A DNA stretch of 35,892 nucleotides from Ruminococcus sp. YE282 (GCA_900101355.1 FMUV01000024.1:1-35892), one strand, 5' to 3'. Shown: positions 1 to 8,312, counted from the stretch's first letter. Made by a program: numbers and translations. Notes: generated from the sequence alone by a model not told the origin.

Positions 1-26
1 CTCCGCTTGAAAAACGAAATCAGTTT
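1..26. repeat. Terminator-like repeat, cut by window edge
   Basis: The first 26 bases match 22308-22332 closely: both begin CTCCG, have an A-rich middle and end ACGAAATCAGTTT. At 22300-22333 this sequence is the loop and right arm of a hairpin downstream of the phosphohexomutase gene. Here the left arm would lie outside the window. The simplest reading is a recurrent terminator module serving spo0A on the minus strand, about 90 bases past its stop. It could instead be the 3' end of a transposase gene, because a possible IS3-type end follows at 63-95. Confidence 0.4.
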
Positions 27-62
27 GTTGCTTAAAATTTTATTTTCTACCAATTAGGCTGT

Positions 63-95
63 TTTTGTACTGTCTGCTCAATCTGGGGCAGGTCA
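63..95. mobile_element. Possible IS3-family (IS150-type) terminal repeat remnant
   Basis: Read on the minus strand from 95 to 63, the sequence begins TGACCTGCCCC and runs through GCAGACAGTACA into an A-run. From memory, this resembles ends of IS150-subgroup IS3 elements, which typically start TGAACTGACCCC and contain GACAGTACA. No transposase domain can be read in the 62 bases to its left and the partner end is not in the window, so this is a resemblance only. If real, an element ends 22 bases from the spo0A stop codon. Confidence 0.3.
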
Positions 96-117
96 TTTAT
101 AATGTGACGCTGTTTTT

Positions 118-888
118 TTAACTTGCGTTCTTGATTTGAAGTCTTAATCTGTCGGAAATCATTGCGATAAATTCGCTGTTTGTCGGCTTCCCTCGGTCGT
201 TGTGAATTGTATAGCCAAAGTAGGAGTTCAATACGTCAATGTCGCCTCTGTCCCAAGCTACCTCAATTGCATGGCGAATGGCTCTTTCAACCCTTGAAGA
301 AGTTGTTTCGTATTTTTTGGCTACTGACGGATAGAGCTGCTTGGTAACTGCATTAATAATATCCGGTTTTTCCACTGACATTATAATAGAATCTCTCAGG
401 TAATGATAACCTTTAATGTGAGCGGGAACGCCTATTTCGTGTAGTATCTGGGTTACCTTTATCTCTATACCAAAAGCGTCGATACTTATCGGATTACTGA
501 ATAATCCATCTTTGCCTTTTTTAACCATTTTAGTAATATTTTCACATAGCTCTGAAATATCATAAGGTTTAAGCACAAAGTAGCTTGCACCGGCACTCAT
601 AATTTCTCTTTCAAGTACCGGACTGTGAAAAGATGAGAATACAATAAATACCGGCAGTTTGGAATTTTGTCTTTTAATGTTCCTCATAACACCGATCGCG
701 TCAAGTCTCGTCATAAAAGAATCCATTAAAACGACATCAGGTTCTTCCTGACGAATGCGTGTGCAAAGGTCTTCGCCGTCCTTGGCACAGAAGGAAGAAG
801 AAATATTAAAATTTTGCAATATTTTCATACTTTCCTGCGAAAATTCAGACGCATCCTCGGTGATAATAAGTTTAATATTATTGGCCAT
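118..888 (-). CDS. spo0A: Sporulation master regulator Spo0A
   Basis: Response regulator that, when phosphorylated, switches Clostridia into sporulation. The N-terminal half is a receiver domain: acidic residues ED near position 12, phosphoacceptor Asp in VVLMDSFM, FSS switch serine, and KPYD lysine near 106. The C-terminal half is the Spo0A-specific DNA-binding domain, including the diagnostic recognition-helix stretch SSRVERAIRHAIEVAW. I chose the second ATG (888) because GGGAG then sits 9 bases upstream, and the phosphoacceptor becomes Asp56, the Bacillus subtilis position. The alternative ATG at 894 adds two residues and has only a 3-base spacer. The receiver has drifted at MDSFMTRLDA, where many homologues have a proline in IMP. 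The gene lies downstream of spoIVB in the same orientation, the conserved Firmicute order. Confidence 0.97.
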   Translation of the reverse strand: MANNIKLIITEDASEFSQESMKILQNFNISSSFCAKDGEDLCTRIRQEEPDVVLMDSFMTRLDAIGVMRNIKRQNSKLPVFIVFSSFHSPVLEREIMSAGASYFVLKPYDISELCENITKMVKKGKDGLFSNPISIDAFGIEIKVTQILHEIGVPAHIKGYHYLRDSIIMSVEKPDIINAVTKQLYPSVAKKYETTSSRVERAIRHAIEVAWDRGDIDVLNSYFGYTIHNDRGKPTNSEFIAMISDRLRLQIKNAS

Positions 889-924
889 TGTCATAATCTC
901 CCATCAAGTTTTGATTGTAAACTT

Positions 925-953
925 ATATTACCACAAATTGGCAAACTTGGCAA
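925..953 (-). promoter_or_regulatory. Putative sigma-A promoter of spo0A
   Basis: On the minus strand there is a -35 TTGCCA (953-948), a 17-base spacer and a -10 TAATAT (930-925), about 37 bases upstream of the start codon. Overlapping TTGCCAA half-repeats lie in and next to the -35. A separate sigma-H promoter, known for spo0A in Bacillus, was not confidently recognised. Confidence 0.45.
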
Positions 954-994
954 TACTTTCCAAGTATTTTTTTAAAATATTTTTGCCGAGGTTT

Positions 995-1001
995 TTCGAC
1001 A
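995..1001 (-). promoter_or_regulatory. Spo0A-binding site (0A box) upstream of spo0A
   Basis: TGTCGAA on the minus strand (TTCGACA on plus) is an exact match to the consensus 0A box TGNCGAA. It lies between the spoIVB stop and spo0A, 41 bases upstream of the proposed -35. Spo0A autoregulation through such boxes is established in Bacillus; here it is inferred from the match and its location. Confidence 0.5.
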
Positions 1002-1025
1002 GACAAAAAATGCCAATATATCGTG

Positions 1026-2039
1026 TTAATCGACCGAGTGCTCTACCATATTTTGTATAGCTACTCCGTATCCTTCATTAGTTTTATTAAGGAACACATG
1101 CGTTACCGCTCCGACAAGTTTACCGTCCTGAACTATGGGACTTCCGCTCATTCCCTGCACAATTCCGCCGCATTCTTCAAGCAATTTATCACTTGTAATC
1201 TTTATTACAAAATTTTCATTTGATTCTGAGTCAGAAGTGCATATTTTTGTTATTTCTACATCATAACATCCGATTTCATCACAATTTATAGTGGTGTAGA
1301 TACTTGCTTTTCCAACTTTAATTTCGTCAAGATCAGCAATTTCAATTTTTCCCTTATTGCTAATAATATTGTTGATAGTGCCAAAAACTCCCACATCGGT
1401 GTTTTTTGTCAAATTACCGATTTTATCGTTAGTAAAATATCCGTTAAGACTTCCTGCCTTACCTGTGATACTTTTTGTAACAGAGCTTATATTTGCATGA
1501 ACAACTTCTCCGAAACCAAGCGGCAATAATGCATTTGTATCATTATCGCATATTCCGTGTCCGAGTGCGGCAAAATAATTATTATCCGTATCATAATAAG
1601 TTATCGTTCCAATACCTGCACAGCTGTCGCGTACCCATGCACCGAGTAAATATGAACCTGCCGTATTATGAATGGGAGTAATTTTTCTTTCTAAAATTTC
1701 GCCGTTTCTCTCAAATTCAATTGAAATAGGTTCTCCGTTACATTCATAGGCTGTTTTTTGCAAGTCTTCGTTTGATTTAATATCATTTCCGTTTGCTTTC
1801 TTTATTATATCATTTACAGCGAGACCTGATGATTTAGCCGGACAAACATATTTTTCTCCGTCATAAAAATCTTCAAGCTGAACAATTATTACTCCGTCGT
1901 TGTAGAACTTTACACCAAAAGTTTCACCGCCTAAAGTAACATATTTTCCATCAACTTGAGCTGCAAATGATGTTGTAGTAAAACAAAAAAAAGAAGTGAT
2001 AAACAGGGCAACTGATATTATTATTTTTATTTTTTTCAA
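1026..2039 (-). CDS. spoIVB: SpoIVB serine peptidase (S55 family)
   Basis: Secreted forespore protease that signals across the intermembrane space to activate pro-sigma-K processing by cleaving SpoIVFA. The protein starts with a hydrophobic signal/anchor (IIISVALFITSFFCF). A PDZ-like segment follows at about residues 45-125 (SSGLAVNDIIKKANG). The S55 peptidase domain carries the histidine region ALGHGICDND and the nucleophile motif GIVQGMSGSPIVQDG. The TTG start at 2039 is preferred because GGGTGAT lies just upstream; a GTG at 2051 would add four residues but has a poor ribosome site. At about 337 residues it is shorter than Bacillus SpoIVB, mainly before the protease domain. Its position upstream of spo0A is the conserved arrangement. 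Confidence 0.95.
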   Translation of the reverse strand: MKKIKIIISVALFITSFFCFTTTSFAAQVDGKYVTLGGETFGVKFYNDGVIIVQLEDFYDGEKYVCPAKSSGLAVNDIIKKANGNDIKSNEDLQKTAYECNGEPISIEFERNGEILERKITPIHNTAGSYLLGAWVRDSCAGIGTITYYDTDNNYFAALGHGICDNDTNALLPLGFGEVVHANISSVTKSITGKAGSLNGYFTNDKIGNLTKNTDVGVFGTINNIISNKGKIEIADLDEIKVGKASIYTTINCDEIGCYDVEITKICTSDSESNENFVIKITSDKLLEECGGIVQGMSGSPIVQDGKLVGAVTHVFLNKTNEGYGVAIQNMVEHSVD

Positions 2040-2208
2040 AAAATCACCCACTTTCCGTTGCCTTTATTATTATTTGCATTTATAATATAAGTAAATGTGG
2101 TTTTGATTTATTAAAAAATAACTTGGCTTTTGATAATTGAAAAAATCAGTGTTTACGTGTTTTTTTCCAATTATTTTCAAAAGATATATTAATTACAAGG
2201 AGGTAATT

Positions 2209-4548
2209 ATGCAAGAATATGATATGAAATTAACAGGTCTTACCTCAGCCGAAGTTGAAAAAAGAATTAAGGAAGGAAAAACAAATGCTTCTTCAGAATT
2301 AAAAACAAAATCTGTTAAAAGCATTTTTTATGATAATATTTGTTCGCTTTTTAATGCTGTGAATATTGCTTTATTTATAGCGTTATTAATTGTCGGTTCG
2401 TACAAAAATATGTTATTCATAGGTATTGTCATTTGCAATACTGCAATCGGTATTTTTCAGGAAATACGTTCAAAGAGGAGCGTTGATAAACTTACAATAC
2501 TTTCCGAAAGCAAAACTAAGGTGGTCAGAAACGGAAAAGTTGTTGAGATTTCAAAAGAAGAAATTGTTTTGGATGATATTATAATTCTTTCACGCGGTGA
2601 TCAGATTCCGGCTGATTGTGTCGTATGTTCAGGTAATTGCAAGGTTAACGAGAGCTTACTTACAGGTGAATCCAATCTCATAGAAAAGAAAAACGGTGAT
2701 AATCTGTTATCCGGAAGTTTTATTGCAGCTGGAAAATGTTATGCAAAAATTAATTGCGTTGGCTCAGAGTGTTATGCAGCAAAGATTAATAATGAAGCTA
2801 AGTACATAAAAAAAGTCAATTCTCAAATTTTAAAATCTTTTAAATTTATTGTTAAAATTTGCACTATTATTATTGTTCCGATTGGAGTAATATTATTTAT
2901 CAGACAATTTGGAATTTTAGGTGGCGATATTAAGCAAACGGTTGAAAGTACCGTTGCCTCAATTGTCGGAATGATACCGGGCGGAATGATTTTGCTTACG
3001 AGCTCTGTCCTTGCTGTTTCGGTCATTCGATTATCGAAAAAGAAAGTGCTTGTAAATGAAATGTATTGCATTGAATCGCTTGCTCGGGTTGACGTGTTGT
3101 GCGTTGACAAAACCGGAACATTAACGGCAGACCGTATGACAGTTGAGAATGTTATAAAATTTAATAATTCAGAAGATGAGATTAAAACAGCACTTTCTTC
3201 AATTGTTGATGCATCTGAGGAGATTAACGCAACACTGTATGCAATTAAAGACTATGTCAAGGAAACAATTCCGATTACCTGCAGAACATTTACGCCCTTT
3301 TCTTCTGAAACAAAGTGGTCCGGCGGTCGTTATAAAAACGGTAAAACATATATTATAGGTGCCGCAGAATTTGTGTTTAAAGATAAAAGCAAATTTGCTG
3401 ATGTTTATTCTAAAATCAATAAAATAAATGAAACTGTCAGGATTCTTGCACTTGCAGTTTCAGATTCCGTTATTGACGGCGAACATTTGCCTGATGATTT
3501 AAAGCCAATGGCTCTTATTCTGATAAAAGACGTGCTAAGGGATAATGTTAAGGACACTGTCAGATACTTTAAAGAACAGGGCGTTGCGCTTAAGGTTATT
3601 TCAGGTGACAGCGTTAAGACTGTACAGAATATTGCAGTAGAAACCGGCATCGAAGGGGCGGAAAATGCAGTTGATATGTCAAGCGTTACTACTGATGACG
3701 AGCTATTTGAAGCAGCTGAACGTTGCAGCGTGTTTGGCAGGGTTACACCTGCTCAAAAGAAGAAACTTGTACTTGCATTAAAAGATCACGGTCACAATGT
3801 TGCTATGATGGGAGACGGAGTAAATGACGTTCTCGCTCTGAAGGAGGCAGATTGTTCAGTTGCAATGTCATCTGGAAGTGAAGCTGCAAGAAATATTTCA
3901 CAGCTTGTGCTTGTTAACAACGACTTTGCGTCTATGCCCGAAGTAGTAGCAGAGGGGCGAAGAACAATTAATAATGTTGAAAGAAGCTCGTCTTTGTTTA
4001 TTGTAAAAACCATTTATTCGGTTATTATTTCAATTTTCTTTATATTTTTTAATGCTCCTTATCCGTTTGAACCAATTCAACTTACTCTTATCGGAGCATT
4101 CACAATTGGTTTCCCGTCATTTGTTTTAGCTTTGCAGCCAAATAAAGATCGAATACGCGGAAGCTTTATTTATAACATTTTTTCTCGCGCAATTCCTGCA
4201 GCGTTTTGTGTGGTTATGAACATTATAATAGTCAGCACCACAAGCTCGTGTTTTGGCCTTACTCATAACGAGATGTCTACCATATGTGTTTTTATGACGG
4301 CAATTTCGTGCTTATTGCTAATAATTAGACTTTCAATTCCGTTTAATATTTTAAGGGTGATTATGATTATTATTAGTGTTAGCGGAATAGCTGTACTTAG
4401 CATATTTTGCAGTAATTTGTTTTCACTTTGCCCACTCGGAATACCGGCATTAACAATGTTTATAATCCTAACCGTTATAACTGTATTGGTATTTAATATT
4501 TTATACAATATTGCCGAAAATGTTATAAGAAAAAATAAAAATCAATAA
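2209..4548 (+). CDS. CtpE-like cation-transporting P-type ATPase
   Basis: Membrane ATPase of 779 residues. It has the actuator motif LLTGES near residue 152, phosphorylation site CVDKTGTLTADRM near 300 and hinge MMGDGVND near 535. No heavy-metal domain is present at the N terminus. The stretch GGMILLTSSVLAVSVIRL before ESLARVDVLCVDKTGT resembles the actinobacterial CtpE clade, where calcium uptake has been reported, so calcium is a reasonable but unproven substrate. The C-terminal 170 residues are a block of hydrophobic helices. The start at 2209 has a strong ACAAGGAGGT site; an upstream in-frame ATG at 2137 would add 24 residues without one. It is divergent from spoIVB and 9 bases upstream of the CCA-adding enzyme, so probably co-transcribed with it. 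Confidence 0.88.
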   Translation: MQEYDMKLTGLTSAEVEKRIKEGKTNASSELKTKSVKSIFYDNICSLFNAVNIALFIALLIVGSYKNMLFIGIVICNTAIGIFQEIRSKRSVDKLTILSESKTKVVRNGKVVEISKEEIVLDDIIILSRGDQIPADCVVCSGNCKVNESLLTGESNLIEKKNGDNLLSGSFIAAGKCYAKINCVGSECYAAKINNEAKYIKKVNSQILKSFKFIVKICTIIIVPIGVILFIRQFGILGGDIKQTVESTVASIVGMIPGGMILLTSSVLAVSVIRLSKKKVLVNEMYCIESLARVDVLCVDKTGTLTADRMTVENVIKFNNSEDEIKTALSSIVDASEEINATLYAIKDYVKETIPITCRTFTPFSSETKWSGGRYKNGKTYIIGAAEFVFKDKSKFADVYSKINKINETVRILALAVSDSVIDGEHLPDDLKPMALILIKDVLRDNVKDTVRYFKEQGVALKVISGDSVKTVQNIAVETGIEGAENAVDMSSVTTDDELFEAAERCSVFGRVTPAQKKKLVLALKDHGHNVAMMGDGVNDVLALKEADCSVAMSSGSEAARNISQLVLVNNDFASMPEVVAEGRRTINNVERSSSLFIVKTIYSVIISIFFIFFNAPYPFEPIQLTLIGAFTIGFPSFVLALQPNKDRIRGSFIYNIFSRAIPAAFCVVMNIIIVSTTSSCFGLTHNEMSTICVFMTAISCLLLIIRLSIPFNILRVIMIIISVSGIAVLSIFCSNLFSLCPLGIPALTMFIILTVITVLVFNILYNIAENVIRKNKNQ

Positions 4549-4557
4549 GGCGGTAAT

Positions 4558-5898
4558 ATGAAAATTTCAATACCGGAAAAAGTTAATGAATTACTAATCG
4601 AATTAAATAGAAATGGCTTTGAAGCCTTTATAGTCGGCGGTTGTGTCAGAGATTCAATTCTCGGCAAAACTCCGCATGACTGGGATATATGTACCAATGC
4701 AAAGCCCGATGGAATTAAAGAATGTTTGTCTAAATACCATACAATTGATACGGGAATAAAACACGGCACCGTATCGGTTGAAATTGATAAAGAAATTTTT
4801 GAAATAACCACTTATAGAATTGACGGAGAATACTCTGATAATCGTCATCCAAAGAATGTAGATTTTACTACCAATATAATTGATGACCTTGCAAGACGTG
4901 ATTTTACGATTAACGCCATTGCATATAACGATGAAAAGGGTATTGTTGACCCGTATCACGGCTGTGAAGATTTAAAACTTGGAACAATCAGATGTGTCGG
5001 AGAACCTGAAAAAAGGTTTAGGGAAGACGCTCTAAGAATTATTCGTGCACTGCGTTTTGCCTCCGTTTATAGTTTTAGAATAGATTCTTCAACTGCTCAA
5101 GCTATTTTAGATAACCGTAATCTATTAAACAATGTATCGGCAGAAAGAATAGCCTATGAACTAAACCGACTTGTTTGTGGTGATGGAGTCGAGGAAATCT
5201 TAAATGATTTTCGTAGTGTATTTGCGGTTTTTATGCCTGAAATAGAGCAGACATTTGATTATGAGCAACATACTAAGCACCACAACCGTGATGTGTGGCG
5301 ACATACTACTCATGCCGTAAGCTCAATAGAGACCGAGCTGATTTTAAGGATTACTATGCTTTTTCACGATTTGGGAAAACCTAACGCCTGTAAACGGGAT
5401 GCTGACGGCACTTGCCATTTCAAGGGACACCCAAAGCACAGTGCAATCTATGCAAATGATATTCTTCATAGATTAAAATATCCAAATTGTTTTATTGATA
5501 CGTGTTTGACTCTCATTATTTATCACGATGTACGCTTTAGCGGTACCAAAAAACAAATCAAACATGTTATGAATAAAATAGGGGAGCAAAATATGGCATT
5601 GCTTTTTAAAGTTCAGCGTGCTGATATTTTGGCTCAGTCAGAATATCGACAAAAGGAAAAACTCGAAGCAATTGACCTTGCTGAAAATATATTTAAAGAG
5701 ATAATCTCAGAAAAATCCTGTTTTACTTTAAAACAGCTTGCAGTGAACGGAAATGACTTAATTAATATGGGGATTACCGAAGGAAAAATGATTGGAAGCA
5801 CTCTTAAGCTTTTATTAAGCTTGGTAATTGATGAAAAAGTTGAGAACACAAGGGGAGCGCTGCTTGATAAAGCTAAAGAAATAGTGAGGAATATTTAA
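4558..5898 (+). CDS. cca: CCA tRNA nucleotidyltransferase with HD domain
   Basis: Adds or repairs the 3'-terminal CCA of tRNA. The class II head domain starts with FIVGGCVRDSILGK (near residue 25), followed by the catalytic DWD and RRDFTINAIAYN. EDALRIIRALRFA is the nucleotide-recognition motif, and an RNA-binding helical body follows. An HD domain (MLFHDLGKP near residue 268) is fused at the C terminus; in other bacteria it gives phosphatase or phosphodiesterase activity. The length of 446 is normal for HD-bearing forms. It follows the ATPase by 9 bases with ribosome site AAGGCGG, and its stop overlaps the GNAT start (TAATG). Confidence 0.93.
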   Translation: MKISIPEKVNELLIELNRNGFEAFIVGGCVRDSILGKTPHDWDICTNAKPDGIKECLSKYHTIDTGIKHGTVSVEIDKEIFEITTYRIDGEYSDNRHPKNVDFTTNIIDDLARRDFTINAIAYNDEKGIVDPYHGCEDLKLGTIRCVGEPEKRFREDALRIIRALRFASVYSFRIDSSTAQAILDNRNLLNNVSAERIAYELNRLVCGDGVEEILNDFRSVFAVFMPEIEQTFDYEQHTKHHNRDVWRHTTHAVSSIETELILRITMLFHDLGKPNACKRDADGTCHFKGHPKHSAIYANDILHRLKYPNCFIDTCLTLIIYHDVRFSGTKKQIKHVMNKIGEQNMALLFKVQRADILAQSEYRQKEKLEAIDLAENIFKEIISEKSCFTLKQLAVNGNDLINMGITEGKMIGSTLKLLLSLVIDEKVENTRGALLDKAKEIVRNI

Positions 5899-6320
5899 TG
5901 ATTAATTTTAAAACAACTAATTTTTTGTCCGATGAAGCAAAAACAATACGTGAAGAAGTTTTTGTACAAGAACAAAAATTCGTAAATGAGTTTGATGAAA
6001 TTGACAATAAGGCATATCACATTGTTATGTACAAAGACGATACTCCGATTGCGTGTTGCCGATTTTATAAAAATGATAAAATCAAAGATAATTATGCGGC
6101 GGGCAGAATTGCCGTTCGTAAAGAGTATAGGGGAAAACACCTTGGAAAGGCAATTTTAGATGAAATTGAAAATGAGGTAAAACGGTTGGGCGGAACTTCA
6201 ATATCGCTTTCCGCTCAGCTAAGAGTCAAGAAATTTTATGAGTTGTCAGGATATCAAGCTTCCGGCGATATATATTTTGATGAATATTGCGAACATATCC
6301 ACATGGAGAAAATTTTGTAA
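5898..6320 (+). CDS. GNAT N-acetyltransferase, ElaA-like
   Basis: Small 140-residue acetyl-CoA-dependent acetyltransferase. The acetyl-CoA loop is visible in AVRKEYRGKHLGKAILDEI, followed by the C-terminal LRVKKFYELSGYQASG that completes the fold. The N terminus (AKTIREEVFVQEQKFVNEFDEID) resembles ElaA/YjcF-type acetyltransferases of unknown substrate. Its ATG overlaps the last base of the cca stop codon, which implies translational coupling. A terminator hairpin at 6355-6395 ends the operon. Confidence 0.88.
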   Translation: MINFKTTNFLSDEAKTIREEVFVQEQKFVNEFDEIDNKAYHIVMYKDDTPIACCRFYKNDKIKDNYAAGRIAVRKEYRGKHLGKAILDEIENEVKRLGGTSISLSAQLRVKKFYELSGYQASGDIYFDEYCEHIHMEKIL

Positions 6321-6354
6321 TTGTCATTTTATATTTGAATATGTATCTGATTTT

Positions 6355-6395
6355 ATAATAAAGCAAGGGATAAAATATATCTCTTGCTTTATTAT
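6355..6395 (+). terminator. Hairpin terminator after GNAT gene
   Basis: Perfect 13-base arms (6355-6367 and 6383-6395) around a 15-base loop, starting 35 bases past the GNAT stop. The right arm is T-rich and followed by CTTTG. It closes the ATPase-cca-GNAT run and insulates the strong promoter that begins 18 bases later. Confidence 0.6.
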
Positions 6396-6412
6396 CTTTG
6401 TTGACTTAATTA

Positions 6413-6441
6413 TTGACATATGTTGTATATTATTGTATAAT
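6413..6441 (+). promoter_or_regulatory. Consensus sigma-A promoter
   Basis: TTGACA (6413-6418), a 17-base spacer and TATAAT (6436-6441) match the housekeeping consensus exactly. It drives the frame-broken gene at 6466-7226 and probably the DUF308 gene behind it, since no terminator is seen between them. Confidence 0.75.
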
Positions 6442-6465
6442 ATTAACAAAAAGGATGCGTTTCAG

Positions 6466-7226
6466 TTGAATTTGATAAATTTTAAAAATCCATATAAATT
6501 TGATTTAGACAAAAACGGATTACCGATATTTTCAAAGAAAAACACACTTTTCATGCAAGCTATTATTGATAACGATTCAAATTATAGTAACGATAGGGAA
6601 GAAAGTTTCAGTAAACAATTTAGTTATTTCCCTAAGGACTTAGATGAACTTGAGAAGGCAATCAAGCTCATAGATAAGGAAAACTCGACGCATATTTATG
6701 TAAATGGTTGGTTTGATAAGTTAAAAAGCTACTTAGATGAGTATGGTATCGAAAATCTTGGCAATGATATAAATCAGGAAATCAAGAAATAGTAAATGCG
6801 ATATCAAAAATAGGCGGAGGCAACCACTTTTCATTTGCAACTAAATTTTGCGCATATTGCAATATAAGTTGTTTCCAAAAAGACGATTACTCAATATATG
6901 ACAGTGTTTTAGAAGAAATTCTACCATATTATGCGTTTGTGTATTTAGGAAAAAAAGATGAAAAAGGAGAAAAACTTTGGTACATAAATAAAAATAGTAA
7001 GGAAAGTAGTAGGGTAAGAAAATTGTATTACAACAAATATAAGGATTATCATAAATTAATTGGCGATATAATTGAGAGTGCAAAAATTATAAACGATAAT
7101 CAGGATTTAACCAGAAAAGATTTTGATAATATTCTTTGGTATTACTACAAAGGCAGAAATGACAGACAGATAAAGGCTAAGGAATGTCTGGAAAAAAATG
7201 AATGTATATTATTTAAAGAAAATTAG
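6466..7226 (+). pseudogene. Hypothetical gene broken by an 8-bp tandem duplication
   Basis: Two adjacent open frames form one protein if a short duplication is removed. Frame one runs from a TTG at 6466 to a TAG at 6790-6792. ATCAGGAA (6773-6780) is followed immediately by ATCAAGAA (6781-6788). Deleting one 8-base copy joins DINQEI to VNAISKIGGGNHF and gives a continuous product of about 250 residues ending at 7226. The TTG start is uncertain: AAAGGA lies about 10 bases upstream and no in-frame ATG exists nearby. The core (NHFSFATKFCAYCN, then YDSVLEEILPYY) looks like a family of uncharacterised proteins I have seen without an assigned role. A tentative thought is a DNA-glycosylase-like helical fold, but no catalytic motif supports it. 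Confidence 0.7.
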
Positions 7227-7262
7227 CTTTTCTGATAATTATTCTATTTTCGGAGGTAAAAT

Positions 7263-7874
7263 ATGAAAAACAGATATCAAGTGGATGAAAATACCTATGT
7301 TGTTGAAGAATTTAAAGATAAATGGAACAGAAAACTAAAGAGCATAAGAATTATTGGCATTATAGTAAGCATTTTAATGGTTGGTGTCGGTATTCTTTGC
7401 TGCATTTTTCCTATTAAGGCGGCGTATGTAGTAGAGGTAATTGCCGCCATACTGATTTTACTGTTTGGTATATTTGAAATCATTGAATACTTAAACACGC
7501 CGATGCTCATTAGAACAGGCGGAGGACTTGTGTGCGGAATATTGAATATCATTATAGGAATATGCCTGATAACCGCACCGCCGGAGATATTGATATCGTA
7601 TTTTAGCTTTTTGTTTGCAGCAAACTTGTTATTGCTTGGAATTGAACAAATTGTTCTTGTACGCAGACTTAATTATTTTGGTGTAGGAAATTTTGCTTGG
7701 GTAATAGTAAACGGGATATTAAATATAGTTTCGGCAATCTTATTCTTGACTATGCCGATAACATCAGTTGCAGCTGCAAGCATAATTGTTGCAATATATA
7801 TGATTATAGGTGGAGTAACGCTATTTATTGAAAGCATAAATGCTAAGAATTTAAAAATCAATAACGAAGAATAA
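7263..7874 (+). CDS. DUF308 (HdeD-like) integral membrane protein
   Basis: A 203-residue protein with about six hydrophobic helices in a pairwise repeated pattern (GIIVSILMVGVGILCCIFP; AILILLFGIFEIIEYL; GGLVCGILNIIIGICLITAP; ILNIVSAILFLTMP). This is the glycine-rich layout of the DUF308/HdeD family. HdeD is linked to acid resistance in Escherichia coli; the function in Firmicutes is unknown. About 35 cytoplasmic residues precede the first helix. CGGAGG is well placed before the ATG. It follows the broken gene by 36 bases and ends at a strong terminator. Confidence 0.8.
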   Translation: MKNRYQVDENTYVVEEFKDKWNRKLKSIRIIGIIVSILMVGVGILCCIFPIKAAYVVEVIAAILILLFGIFEIIEYLNTPMLIRTGGGLVCGILNIIIGICLITAPPEILISYFSFLFAANLLLLGIEQIVLVRRLNYFGVGNFAWVIVNGILNIVSAILFLTMPITSVAAASIIVAIYMIIGGVTLFIESINAKNLKINNEE

Positions 7875-7892
7875 AATAATAAAATAATTGTT

Positions 7893-7925
7893 AGGCTGTC
7901 GGGAAACACCCGACAGCCTTTTTGT
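7893..7925 (+). terminator. Rho-independent terminator after DUF308 gene
   Basis: Perfect 11-base GC-rich arms (7893-7903, 7909-7919), loop AAACA, followed by a run of T. It sits 18 bases past the stop. Confidence 0.9.
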
Positions 7926-8031
7926 GTCTCTGGATAAGTTTTGAACTTTATCTATTTAATTGATAGATAGCTTTTTTTCAGTACAACATAAATTGAAATA
8001 ACGTTGGCAAACTAAATGGGGAATAGGGGAG

Positions 8032-8241
8032 TTATTTTACAAAATTCTCAATTCCAAGAATGTAATCACTCGAAACCCTGTAAAGACAACAAAGTGTAAT
8101 TAAGTGACGTATAGGAAGTTCGCGTTTTCCACTTTCGTATTTACTGTATTGTTCCTGACGGGTATGTAGGATATAGGCAATTTGTTGTTGTGTATAACCG
8201 TTTTTTATTCTAAGCTCTTTTAATCTTTTACAATATTCCAT
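8032..8241 (-). CDS. Small XRE-family HTH transcriptional regulator
   Basis: A 69-residue protein that is almost entirely one helix-turn-helix domain of the Cro/CI (XRE) type: LKELRIKNGYTQQQIAYILH, then YSKYESGKRELP and the closing helices with YRVSSDYILG. No effector or dimerisation domain is attached. AAGGA lies 9 bases before the ATG. It is transcribed away from gdhA and has its own promoter with an overlapping inverted repeat (8274-8312), which suggests autoregulation. A remnant of a mobile element is possible, but no phage or conjugative genes are nearby. Confidence 0.88.
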   Translation of the reverse strand: MEYCKRLKELRIKNGYTQQQIAYILHTRQEQYSKYESGKRELPIRHLITLCCLYRVSSDYILGIENFVK

Positions 8242-8273
8242 ATAATCATGTCCTTTATATTACAAATAGTATT

Positions 8274-8312
8274 ATTAACATTATTATAACATGTTAATAT
8301 GTCTGTTCGCAA
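8274..8312 (-). promoter_or_regulatory. Promoter of the XRE gene with overlapping operator
   Basis: On the minus strand there is TTGCGA (8312-8307), an 18-base spacer and TATAAT (8288-8283). A perfect inverted repeat, ATTAACAT and ATGTTAAT (8274-8281, 8291-8298), flanks the -10 with a 9-base centre. This placement would let a bound dimer block RNA polymerase, so autorepression by the XRE protein is inferred. Confidence 0.6.

Noticed and set aside
6773..6792. Programmed ribosomal frameshift in the broken gene.
   Set aside because: No slippery heptamer or downstream structure is seen, and a tandem 8-bp duplication explains the frame change directly.
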